Numbered from the stretch's first letter, positions 1 through 6,449 are shown. The stretch: DNA of 8,790 nucleotides from JBARCX01 sp049794535 (GCA_049794535.1 JBARCX010000404.1:1-8790), one strand, 5' to 3'. Notes: a model not told the origin generated them from the letters alone. A program made the numbers and translations.

Positions 1-1098
1 TGCCTTGGGAATGCCCGCATCAAGCGCCTGCAGGCCAGCCTTCACGCGGGCCAGGGTGCCGTGATGATCCGAGCCCAGCACGGTAACCGCGTGCTCATAG
101 CCGCGCTGCCACTTGCTCAGGTGATAGGCCACATCCGGCACAAAATAGGTGTAGGTGCCATCGGACTTGCGCATCACGCGGTCCTTGTCATCACCAAAGT
201 CGGTCGTGCGCAGCCATAGCGCTCCGCCTTCTTCATAGGTGTGGCCGTGGGCGATTAGCTCGCGAACGGTCTCGTTTACCTTGTTGTCGGAGTACAGCGA
301 GGATTCGAGAAAGTACACATCGAAGCCAACGCCAAAAGCCCTCAGATCCAGGTCCTGCTCGTGACGCAGCGAGGCAACGGCGAACTGACGGATAGCATCG
401 AGATCATCGGGGTTCTTGGCGCCCACGACGGTATGGCCATCAGCCATGACTGATTCACCCGCGAGATAGGCCGTGGCTACGTCGGCGATGTAGTCGCCGC
501 GATAGCCGTCCTCCGGCCAGCCGGCATCACCCGGGTTGAGACCTTTGGCGCGCGCTTGCACTGAAATCGCCAAATTCTGGATCTGTACGCCAGCGTCGTT
601 GTAGTAGAACTCGCGCTTCACGTTCCAGCCGGTGGCCTCGAGCAAGCGGCTCAAGCAGTCACCGATGACCGCGTTGCGGCCGTGGCCGACGTGCAGCGGG
701 CCGGTCGGGTTGGCTGATACGAACTCGACGCCCACCGTTTTGCCGCCACCACTGGTGCTGCGGCCGTAGGCATTGCCTTCGGCCATGATCTGGCGCACTT
801 CGGCGTGGTAGGCGCCTGCAGCGAGAAAGAAATTGATAAAGCCCGGGCCGGCGATCTCCACCTTGGCGACCAACGTATTGGCGGGCAGGGCGGCGACCAG
901 CTTCTCGGCCAGTTCGCGCGGCTTGGCGCGCGCTGGCTTGGCCAGCAGCATGGACGCATTACTGGCGAAGTCGCCATGCTCGCGGCTGCGTGCGCGCTCG
1001 ATCACGAAGTTTGGCACTTCGAGTTCGGCAGGCAGGGATTGGTCGTTTTGCAGGGTCCGGATGGCCTGCAGCAGCAAGTCGCGCAGCTGTTCTTTCAC
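1..1098 (-). CDS. argS: Arginyl-tRNA synthetase, N-terminal 366 residues (C-terminus beyond left edge)
   Basis: Class I aminoacyl-tRNA synthetase that charges tRNA-Arg with arginine in the cytoplasm. The minus strand reads without a stop from a GTG at 1098-1096 to the window edge. Residues 1-90 form the N-terminal tRNA-recognition (Add-1) domain, including REHGDFASN at 39-47 and IAGPGFINF at 82-90. The catalytic domain follows with FVSANPTGPLHVGHGRNA at 126-143, where HVGH (136-139) is the HIGH signature, then YYNDAG (165-170) and LGSDHHGTLARVKAGL (341-356). The family is about 560-580 residues long, so roughly the last third (end of the catalytic core and the anticodon-binding helical domain) is missing only because the window ends. 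The GTG start is chosen because the N-terminus matches relatives and an in-frame TAG lies 11 codons upstream. No clear Shine-Dalgarno precedes it. Identification is secure; the start is likely. Confidence 0.96.
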   Translation of the reverse strand, partial: MKEQLRDLLLQAIRTLQNDQSLPAELEVPNFVIERARSREHGDFASNASMLLAKPARAKPRELAEKLVAALPANTLVAKVEIAGPGFINFFLAAGAYHAEVRQIMAEGNAYGRSTSGGGKTVGVEFVSANPTGPLHVGHGRNAVIGDCLSRLLEATGWNVKREFYYNDAGVQIQNLAISVQARAKGLNPGDAGWPEDGYRGDYIADVATAYLAGESVMADGHTVVGAKNPDDLDAIRQFAVASLRHEQDLDLRAFGVGFDVYFLESSLYSDNKVNETVRELIAHGHTYEEGGALWLRTTDFGDDKDRVMRKSDGTYTYFVPDVAYHLSKWQRGYEHAVTVLGSDHHGTLARVKAGLQALDAGIPKA

Positions 1099-1229
1099 GG
1101 TCGCGTATCGATTTCGATGGAACCGCGCATCCTAACAGAGCGAGCTGACGGGCCGGGCCAAAGCGCCTGCAGGCAGGCAATTCGTTGCGCTGGCAAAACG
1201 CGTGCCCCCTGCTGCGCTGCGGTGGATGT

Positions 1230-1253
1230 GTCTGTGGATAAGTCTGTGGGGAA
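1230..1253 (-). promoter_or_regulatory. Tandem DnaA-box-like 12-mers
   Basis: Positions 1230-1241 read GTCTGTGGATAA and 1242-1253 read GTCTGTGGGGAA, a head-to-tail repeat with 10 of 12 identities. Read on the minus strand, 1241-1233 is TTATCCACA, a perfect match to the DnaA-box consensus TTATNCACA. The second copy gives TTCCCCACA, a degenerate box. A still weaker third copy (GGTGGATGT, 1221-1229) sits directly to the left in the same 12-bp phase. An AT-rich stretch begins about 40 bp to the right. This is not the usual oriC context (no dnaA, dnaN or rpmH nearby), so DnaA titration, DnaA-dependent control of argS, or chance are all open. Confidence 0.35.
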
Positions 1254-1331
1254 AGCTGCTTGGGAAGTTTCTGGTTTGCTTGGAAGGCAAAGTGAAATAG
1301 ATGTGTAACGATAAAAATATAAATAAATCAA

Positions 1332-1345
1332 TGCATTAAAATGCA
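1332..1345. repeat. Perfect 6-2-6 palindrome in AT-rich tract
   Basis: TGCATT-AA-AATGCA is a perfect inverted repeat inside the AT-rich segment upstream of both argS (leftward) and the small RNA (rightward). The size suits a dimeric repressor operator, but no regulator can be named and no second copy was seen in the window. It may also be chance within A/T-rich DNA. Confidence 0.3.
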
Positions 1346-1481
1346 ATCTTGAAGATTGTCACAGGATGGTGCTCGCAAGGGCGTCTACGTCCCAGGTGTG
1401 CATAAGTTTTGGGGCGCCACGGCCATCGCGGCGGCATAGGGGAATGTCACAACCTAGTCATGCCGCACTGCGACACTGGCT

Positions 1482-1586
1482 CTGTATCTCCAGGACCTCC
1501 CCCCTGAGTGGTACAGGAGTTGCCGCATTCCTACCTCCCCTCATGCGGCTCTACGGTGCGAACTACTGGTTCGTGCCGTTTTTTTT
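1482..1586 (+). ncRNA. Small regulatory RNA with two C-rich (anti-SD-like) hairpin loops, sX13-like
   Basis: Three consecutive hairpins can be drawn. SL1 pairs CTGTA (1482-1486) with TACAG (1512-1516), continues inside with CT (1488-1489)/AG (1507-1508) and CAGG (1491-1494)/CCTG (1503-1506), and presents the loop ACCTCCCC (1495-1502). SL2 has a perfect 7-bp stem, GCCGCAT (1522-1528)/ATGCGGC (1543-1549), and a 14-nt loop containing the same ACCTCCCC (1533-1540). SL3 is an intrinsic terminator ending in eight T. Loop CCUCC equals the anti-Shine-Dalgarno core of 16S rRNA, so the RNA should bind G-rich ribosome-binding sites and block or compete for translation. The layout (about 115 nt, C-rich loops, terminator) recalls sX13, described in Xanthomonas as a regulator of virulence-related mRNAs; assignment to that family is inference. 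The 5' end is uncertain: the structured part begins at 1482, and true transcription may start 10-40 nt earlier. No clear promoter was found. Confidence 0.72.
1554..1586 (+). terminator. Intrinsic terminator of the small RNA
   Basis: CGGTGCGAAC (1554-1563) pairs with GTTCGTGCCG (1569-1578) through ten pairs, two of them G-U wobbles, closing the 5-nt loop TACTG. Eight T follow directly (1579-1586). This is a canonical rho-independent terminator on the plus strand, with no protein gene upstream on that strand, so it belongs to the small RNA. Confidence 0.85.
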
Positions 1587-1642
1587 GTGACAAATTCGCT
1601 GCAGTCGACTCAAGTCAGCCGACTCACTTCAAGTCGCATACG

Positions 1643-2320
1643 TCAAATCAGGCCACGGGCGGCCATGGAGACGGGCTCACCAGCCCCGATCACCAGGTGA
1701 TCCAGCACGCGTACACCCACCAATTGCAGCGCATTGCGCAATTCACGAGTAATGGCTTGATCGGCGGCACTGGGCTCGGCGACCCCGCTAGGGTGGTTGT
1801 GGGCAAAAATGACGGCGCAGGCGTTGTGTGCAAGGCAGGCACGCACCACCTCACGTGGGTGCACGCTGGCGCCATCGACGGTACCCCGGAACAGCTCCTC
1901 GAATGCCAGTACGCGGTGGCGGTTGTCCAGGTACAGGCAGCCGAACACTTCATAGGGAAGGTGGCGTAGCCGCGCGCGGAGGTATTCGCCGCTATCACGA
2001 GGGTTGGCAAGGCTGGGGCGTTCGGCCAGTTGTTCGGCGAGCGAGCGTCGCGCCAGCTCAAGGGCGGCGGCAATCCGTGCGCGCTTGGCCGGGCCCAGGC
2101 CGACCGCACGTACGGATTGATCAGGCCGACCTAGCAGGGCGCTGAGACTGCCAGCACCCATCAATAATTCGCGGCCTAGGGCAATGGCATCTTTGCCTGG
2201 CACGCCACTCCCAAGTAATACAGCCAGCAGTTCGGCATCGGATAGGGTGGCGCTTCCATGTGCCAACAGCTTTTCTCTGGGTCGTTCGCCTTCCGGCCAA
2301 TCTCGAATACTCATGCCCAT
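1643..2320 (-). CDS. radC: RadC family (UPF0758) JAMM/MPN protein
   Basis: Member of the RadC/UPF0758 family: an N-terminal helix-hairpin-helix-like part (AVGLGPAKRARIAAALELA, about residues 72-90) followed by a C-terminal MPN domain. The JAMM metal site is complete: E141/E142 in FEELFRG, then H174-N-H176, S184 and D187 in the H-x-H-x7-S-x2-D pattern. The N-terminus (IRDWPEGERPREKLL) is typical of the family. The name comes from an old DNA-repair assignment that was later withdrawn for E. coli; the biochemical role is unsettled, so hydrolase activity is only predicted. The length of 223-225 residues is normal. Two ATGs (2320 and 2314) are possible; the second gives the family-typical start and neither has a strong ribosome-binding site. 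It is divergent from coaBC with 90 bp between, an order common in proteobacteria. Confidence 0.95.
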   Translation of the reverse strand: MGMSIRDWPEGERPREKLLAHGSATLSDAELLAVLLGSGVPGKDAIALGRELLMGAGSLSALLGRPDQSVRAVGLGPAKRARIAAALELARRSLAEQLAERPSLANPRDSGEYLRARLRHLPYEVFGCLYLDNRHRVLAFEELFRGTVDGASVHPREVVRACLAHNACAVIFAHNHPSGVAEPSAADQAITRELRNALQLVGVRVLDHLVIGAGEPVSMAARGLI

Positions 2321-2370
2321 AGCATGCCAACGTAGATGCGATGGCGACAGCAGTCGTGGTGCATGAATCC

Positions 2371-2382
2371 GGTAAGCTAACC
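2371..2382. promoter_or_regulatory. Imperfect palindrome between radC and coaBC
   Basis: GGTAAGCTAACC is an imperfect dyad (10 of 12 positions symmetric) 28 bp before the coaBC start, in the 90-bp divergent promoter region. No clear -10/-35 pair stands out on either strand. It could be an operator or part of a promoter, or chance. Confidence 0.2.
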
Positions 2383-2410
2383 GTCTGCCCGTACGTCAGG
2401 CCCCGCCTAC

Positions 2411-3616
2411 ATGAGTCTTGCCCAACGCCGCATTCTGCTGGGAGTGTCGGGTGGCATTGCCGCCTACAAGTCCTGTGAATTGGTCCGTCGTCTACGCGAT
2501 CTCGATGCCGAGGTGCGCGTGGTGATGACGGAAGGTGCTACCCATTTTGTGACCCCCGCCACATTCCAGGCGCTGTCTGGCGAGAGTGTGCGCACCAGCC
2601 TTTGGGATGAATCGGCCGAGGCGGCGATGGGGCATATCGAGCTGGCGCGCTGGGCCGAACGCATCATCATCGCGCCAGCCAGTGCTGACATCCTTGCGCG
2701 TCTGGCGCAGGGTCAAGCGGATGATTTGCTCACCACGGTATGCCTGGCCAGTGCCGCGCCGTTGTACGTGGCGCCCGCGATGAACCAACAAATGTGGGCG
2801 CATGCAGCCGTGCAGGCGAATCTCGCCACGCTGCGTACGCGCGGTGTGCAGGTGCTTGGTCCCGCGGCGGGCGAGCAAGCTTGTGGTGATATTGGTTCGG
2901 GTCGCATGCTGGAGCCGCACGAATTGCGGGATGCACTGGTCGCATCGTTCGGCAGCGGCTCGCTGGCCGGGTTAAATGTAGTGGTCAGCGCCGGGCCGAC
3001 GTACGAAGACATCGATCCAGTACGTTTCATCGGCAACCGCAGCTCCGGCAAGATGGGTTTTGCGGTGGCCGCTGCCGCCGCGCAGGCGGGTGCGCAGGTC
3101 ACCCTTATCGCAGGGCCGGTAAGCCTGCCGACGCCGGCGGGTGTCGCGCGTCGTATCGATGTACGCAGCACGGCGCAGATGCATGCGGCCGTGCTGGACG
3201 CGGCTACGCAGGCTCAGATCTACATTGGCGCCGCGGCCGTGGGTGACTATCGTCCAGCGACCATCGCCGAGCGCAAGCTGAAGAAGCAGGCGGGTGCGGA
3301 TCTCGTACTGCAACTGGCCGAGAATCCCGACATTCTCGCCAGCTTGTCGGCCCGGTCCGAGCATCCCTTCCTGGTCGGCTTCGCTGCAGAGACGCACGAG
3401 GTGGAGGGTTACGCCCGCGACAAGCTAAAGCGCAAGGGGCTGGACATGATCGCCGCCAACCAGGTTGGTGACGGACTCGGTTTCGAAACGGCCGATAATG
3501 CACTCACGCTCTATTGGAATGACGGTGCAGCGGAGCTTCCGCGCACGGACAAGGCTACGTTGGCCGGTCAGCTCGTCGAGCACATCGCCACGCGCTACAA
3601 GGTTAGGAACGGATGA
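2411..3616 (+). CDS. coaBC: Bifunctional phosphopantothenoylcysteine decarboxylase / phosphopantothenate-cysteine ligase
   Basis: Catalyses two consecutive steps of coenzyme A synthesis: CTP-dependent joining of 4'-phosphopantothenate to cysteine (CoaB) and FMN-dependent decarboxylation to 4'-phosphopantetheine (CoaC). The N-terminal CoaC part (about residues 1-185) has the flavoprotein start RRILLGVSGGIAAYK, catalytic H75 in GHIELA, the PAMN motif at 122-125, and the flap ACGDIGSGRM with C158. The CoaB part (about 187-400) has SAGPTYEDIDPVRFIGNRSSGKMG (192-215, with N209), AAVGDYRP (275-282, where relatives usually have AAVADYRP; D279 kept) and the lysine motif RKLKK with K289. The length of 401 residues is normal. 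The start ATG has only a weak AGG about 10 nt upstream. Its stop overlaps the dut start (ATGA), so the two are translationally coupled. Confidence 0.97.
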   Translation: MSLAQRRILLGVSGGIAAYKSCELVRRLRDLDAEVRVVMTEGATHFVTPATFQALSGESVRTSLWDESAEAAMGHIELARWAERIIIAPASADILARLAQGQADDLLTTVCLASAAPLYVAPAMNQQMWAHAAVQANLATLRTRGVQVLGPAAGEQACGDIGSGRMLEPHELRDALVASFGSGSLAGLNVVVSAGPTYEDIDPVRFIGNRSSGKMGFAVAAAAAQAGAQVTLIAGPVSLPTPAGVARRIDVRSTAQMHAAVLDAATQAQIYIGAAAVGDYRPATIAERKLKKQAGADLVLQLAENPDILASLSARSEHPFLVGFAAETHEVEGYARDKLKRKGLDMIAANQVGDGLGFETADNALTLYWNDGAAELPRTDKATLAGQLVEHIATRYKVRNG

Positions 3617-4068
3617 TTGATATTGAGTTAAAGATTCTCGACCCGCGTCTTGGCGACAGCATCCCATTGCCCGAGTCGGCCACCGCAGGCAGTGCCGGTA
3701 TGGATTTGCGCGCCGCGTTGCAGGAACCGTTGACGCTGGCGCCGGGTGATAGTGTCTTGGTGCCCAGCGGTATCGCGATTCACATAGGCGATCCGGGTTG
3801 GTGTGCACTGATTGTGCCGCGCTCAGGGTTGGGCCATAAACATGGGCTGGTGATGGGCAACTTGGTAGGGGTCATCGATGCCGACTATCAGGGGCCATTG
3901 ATGATTTCGTGCTGGAACCGCGGCACGCAGCCGTACACCATCGCAGTGGGCGAACGCATTGCCCAACTGTTGTTGGTGCCAGTGGCGCAAGCACAGCTGA
4001 AGGTAGTGACGGAATTTGCGCCATCGCAGAGGGGCGATGGCGGATTCGGCTCGACCGGAAAACACTGA
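3613..4068 (+). CDS. dut: dUTP diphosphatase (dUTPase)
   Basis: Hydrolyses dUTP to dUMP and pyrophosphate, keeping uracil out of DNA and supplying the precursor for dTMP. All five trimeric dUTPase motifs are present in order: AGMDLRA (28-34), PRSGLG (69-74), GVIDADYQG (86-94, with the catalytic Asp), RIAQLLLVP (115-123) and the C-terminal flexible arm RGDGGFGSTG (140-149), which closes over the nucleotide. The length of 151 residues matches bacterial enzymes. The ATG lies within the coaBC stop region, and the mutase gene begins 23 nt downstream, so it is the middle gene of a three-gene operon. The coaBC-dut pairing is widespread in gammaproteobacteria. Confidence 0.97.
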   Translation: MIDIELKILDPRLGDSIPLPESATAGSAGMDLRAALQEPLTLAPGDSVLVPSGIAIHIGDPGWCALIVPRSGLGHKHGLVMGNLVGVIDADYQGPLMISCWNRGTQPYTIAVGERIAQLLLVPVAQAQLKVVTEFAPSQRGDGGFGSTGKH

Positions 4069-4091
4069 CAAATACTCTGGGGGAATGGGGC

Positions 4092-6416
4092 ATGGCGATG
4101 AATATCGCAGGCGCGCTCTTGCCGAAGGTCCGCATCGATGGGTCGCGCCTGCTGACATTGGCCGGTGCCACATTGCTGCTGGCGTTTAGCCTGTTCTGCG
4201 CATGGCAGACATGGTTGATCGCCGACGAAGACAGTGCGATTGCGCAGGTGCATCAGGCACAGGATCGCGCGGTGCAAGCGTTGTCGAGTGAGATCGCTAA
4301 GCAACGCACCCAACTGGAGCACGTGCTCGCCCGTGTTGATCCGGCGGCGGTGCAGGCGGACCCGGCACAGGTCGTGGCTGCATTGAAGTTGCAGCTACCG
4401 CAAGTACTGGAGCTTGATCTGTACAGCGGTAGTCTCGATGAGGTGTTGCACGCCAATTATCATGACTTTGGCTATGCCAAGGCAGCACAGTTGATGGCTG
4501 CGCCGGACGTGGATGGCGCGCCACCTGTGCAGACCATGTCCCATGCTGTTGGCGAACGCCGTCTCAGCTTGGTATTGCCGTTGGGGCAAGCGCAGCGGCC
4601 TTACGCATGGGCTTGGGTCGAGTTGCCATTCGCGCCGATACGTCAGCGTTTCGATGCCATTCCGTCAGCCGACGGCAGACTGGAGCTTCGCCAGGATAGT
4701 GATAGTAGTGACGCTCTCCTGCTCACCCATGGCTCTGCTTCGGCGGAGCGTGAGCCGGTCGGCAAGCCGGTTGCCGGCAGCACGTTCAGCGTTGTTGCGG
4801 GCAAGCCGGGGGCGGATATCGTGTTGCCGGAATCCTGGCCACTGGCAGCGCTGCTGACATTGCTGTGTCTCGGTGGTGGTGTTTTCTTGTTATGGCTGCG
4901 CCGACATCCGCGCAGTGAACCCCTATTTGTACCTGAGGAAGAAGTTTTGTCCGACGTGATGAAAAGCCAGCCCGAGCCGGTCAAGCCGGTTGTTGCCAAG
5001 CCTGCCGCTGCGCCAGCTCCTGCGCGTGCACCCGTTAGCGTGGATCCCACTATTTTCCGTGCCTATGACATACGTGGCGTGGTGGGTAAGTCGCTTACTG
5101 CCGAGGTGGCTCGCCTGCTGGGTCAGTCGATTGGCACGTTGATGCGTGAGAAGGGGCTACACGAGATGGTGGTTGGTCGCGATGGCCGACTGTCGGGTCC
5201 GGAGCTCGCCGGTGCATTGGCCGATGGTCTGCGTGCGGCCGGCATTGATGTGATTGATATAGGCGCCGTGCCGACGCCGGTGGTGTATTACGCCGCGTAT
5301 CGCTTCAATACCGGTAGTGGTGTAGCGGTGACGGGTAGCCACAATCCGCCCGATTACAACGGTTTTAAGATCGTCGTGGGTGGCGAGACCTTGTCCGAGG
5401 GTGCGATTGAGGATCTCTATCAGCGCATCGTTACGAATGCACTTGAGCACGACGGCAAGGGCTCGCTGCGCCATGTTGATGTGGTGCCGGACTATGTCGA
5501 GCGGATCACATCTGATGTACAAGCCGAGCGCCCACTGAAGATCGTGGTGGACTGCGGCAATGGCATCCCGGGCGCGGTGGCACCCCAGGTACTGGAGGGC
5601 ATCGGTTGCGAAGTGATTCCACTGTACTGCGACGTGGATGGCACGTTCCCGAACCACCATCCGGATCCGTCCGATCCGCACAATCTCGAAGACCTGATTC
5701 TCGCGGTCAAGCAGACTGGCGCGGACCTTGGTGTGGCCTTTGATGGCGACGGTGACCGCCTGGGTGTGGTGACCAAGTCGGGCGAGATCATCTTCCCCGA
5801 TCGCACACTGATGCTGTTTGCGCGTGACGTGCTGTCGCGCCAGCCCGGTGCCACGATCATCTACGACGTGAAGTGCACCGGGCATCTCAGAGGGCAGGTG
5901 CTGGATGCTGGCGGTAGTCCTTTGATGTGGCGAACCGGTCATTCACTGATCAAGGCCAAGATGCGCGAAACCGGTGCCGAACTGGCCGGTGAAATGAGCG
6001 GCCACTTCTTCTTTAAGGAGCGCTGGTACGGCTTTGATGATGGCATTTACGCCTGTGCACGCCTGATGGAGATTCTGGCCGGCGATTTGGAAGGACGTAC
6101 GCCGGAGCAGATCTTCGCGACCTGTCCGAAGGGCGTCTCCACGCCAGAGCTGAAGATCGAAATGGCCGAGGGCGAGCACTATCGCTTTATGGAGAAGTTC
6201 CGTGCTCAATCGACGTTCGGCGATGCCACGCTCGTGACGATCGATGGTGTGCGTGCTGACTGGCCGGATGGCTGGGGGCTGGTACGGCCATCAAACACCA
6301 CACCCATTCTGGTGCTGCGTTTTGACGCGGATAACGAGGCTGCACTGAAGCGCATCCAGCAAGTGTTCCGCGCGCAGCTGCTCGCTGTGGATCCGTCACT
6401 CAAGTTGCCGTTCTGA
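4092..6416 (+). CDS. algC: Membrane-anchored phosphomannomutase/phosphoglucomutase (AlgC/XanA type)
   Basis: Interconverts mannose-6-P/mannose-1-P and glucose-6-P/glucose-1-P, feeding GDP-mannose and UDP-glucose for exopolysaccharide and LPS. From ATG 4092 the protein is 774 residues. A transmembrane helix lies at about 20-43, then a roughly 200-residue, probably periplasmic, domain of unknown fold, a second transmembrane helix at about 248-268 followed by RRHPR, a Pro/Ala-rich linker (about 290-314), then the complete mutase (about 316-774). Mutase motifs: FRAYDIRG, catalytic phosphoserine S416 in TGSHNPPDYNGFK, metal loop DGDGDR (551-556), sugar loop GEMSGH (633-638) and phosphate loop RPSNTTP (732-738). 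The open frame extends upstream to 3909 through dut in another frame; ATG 4092, preceded by GGGGGA at 4079-4084, is preferred (ATG 4098 is an alternative). Pseudomonas AlgC is annotated with a similar long N-terminus, as far as I recall. The operon position after coaBC-dut matches Pseudomonas. Whether the xanA or algC name applies locally is not certain. Confidence 0.93.
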   Translation: MAMNIAGALLPKVRIDGSRLLTLAGATLLLAFSLFCAWQTWLIADEDSAIAQVHQAQDRAVQALSSEIAKQRTQLEHVLARVDPAAVQADPAQVVAALKLQLPQVLELDLYSGSLDEVLHANYHDFGYAKAAQLMAAPDVDGAPPVQTMSHAVGERRLSLVLPLGQAQRPYAWAWVELPFAPIRQRFDAIPSADGRLELRQDSDSSDALLLTHGSASAEREPVGKPVAGSTFSVVAGKPGADIVLPESWPLAALLTLLCLGGGVFLLWLRRHPRSEPLFVPEEEVLSDVMKSQPEPVKPVVAKPAAAPAPARAPVSVDPTIFRAYDIRGVVGKSLTAEVARLLGQSIGTLMREKGLHEMVVGRDGRLSGPELAGALADGLRAAGIDVIDIGAVPTPVVYYAAYRFNTGSGVAVTGSHNPPDYNGFKIVVGGETLSEGAIEDLYQRIVTNALEHDGKGSLRHVDVVPDYVERITSDVQAERPLKIVVDCGNGIPGAVAPQVLEGIGCEVIPLYCDVDGTFPNHHPDPSDPHNLEDLILAVKQTGADLGVAFDGDGDRLGVVTKSGEIIFPDRTLMLFARDVLSRQPGATIIYDVKCTGHLRGQVLDAGGSPLMWRTGHSLIKAKMRETGAELAGEMSGHFFFKERWYGFDDGIYACARLMEILAGDLEGRTPEQIFATCPKGVSTPELKIEMAEGEHYRFMEKFRAQSTFGDATLVTIDGVRADWPDGWGLVRPSNTTPILVLRFDADNEAALKRIQQVFRAQLLAVDPSLKLPF
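4935..4961 (+). promoter_or_regulatory. Possible internal ribosome-binding site and start for a soluble mutase
   Basis: GAGGAAG (4935-4941) resembles a Shine-Dalgarno and is followed after 5 nt by an in-frame TTG (4947, codon 286), and further on by GTG (4956) and ATG (4959, codon 290). Initiation here would yield a 485-489-residue cytoplasmic mutase lacking both membrane helices, close in size to the 463-residue soluble AlgC studied biochemically. The match may be a coincidence of the Glu-rich stretch VPEEEV. Confidence 0.35.
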
Positions 6417-6418
6417 TA

Positions 6419-6449
6419 CGAATGGCCTGATACGAGATCAGGTCATTCG
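6419..6449. terminator. 13-bp hairpin after the mutase gene, no U-tract
   Basis: Positions 6419-6431 pair with 6437-6449 over 13 bp with a single G-U wobble, closing the loop ACGAG, starting 3 nt after the mutase stop. No T-run follows on either strand, so it is either a 3'-end stabiliser or a weak, perhaps rho-assisted, terminator shared by the converging genes. The 9-mer CTGATACGA occurs twice here (6413-6421 and 6427-6435). Confidence 0.5.

Larger units (their letters stand above)
1099..1642. other. argS-radC intergenic region (544 bp) with sRNA, DnaA-like boxes and AT-rich tract
   Basis: No open frame here looks like a real protein; the open frames are low in family character and overlap the structured RNA. 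What is present, from left to right: the argS leader (transcribed leftwards), two tandem DnaA-box-like 12-mers at 1230-1253, an AT-rich stretch at about 1296-1350 containing a perfect 6-2-6 palindrome, about 120 bp without recognisable signals, the plus-strand small RNA with its terminator at 1554-1586, and a short tract between the terminator and the radC stop with imperfect repeats of CGACTCA/CAAGTC. I could not identify a convincing -35/-10 pair for the small RNA. A weak minus-strand promoter for argS may lie in the AT-rich tract. Confidence 0.7.

Noticed and set aside
1095..1346. 83-codon minus-strand open frame upstream of argS as a protein gene
   Set aside because: Its start is in the AT-rich tract without a ribosome site and the composition is unlike a protein. 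Only its overlap with the argS start is worth noting.
1348..1363. CRP/Clp-type site CTTGA-N6-TCACA upstream of the small RNA
   Set aside because: One half-site matches only 3 of 5 positions and it lies more than 100 bp from the RNA, with no promoter recognised nearby.
1482..1586. 6S RNA (ssrS) as identity of the small RNA, suggested by CCCCTGAG
   Set aside because: The transcript is too short and consists of independent short hairpins rather than the long bubble-containing rod of 6S RNA.
1366..1590. 74-codon plus-strand open frame across the argS-radC gap
   Set aside because: It overlaps the structured small RNA and its terminator; its sequence looks random and it has no ribosome-binding site.
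1589..1642. Minus-strand terminator for radC in the repeats after its stop
   Set aside because: Only 4-5 bp stems can be drawn and no T-run follows on the minus strand.
3909..4091. Extended N-terminus of the mutase starting inside dut
   Set aside because: The extra 61 residues are the out-of-frame shadow of dut and lack conservation character; ATG 4092 has a G-rich ribosome site and leads straight into the first membrane helix.
5157..5942. 261-codon minus-strand open frame inside the mutase gene
   Set aside because: It lies wholly antisense to the conserved mutase domain and shows no family features; it is a by-product of GC-rich codon use.
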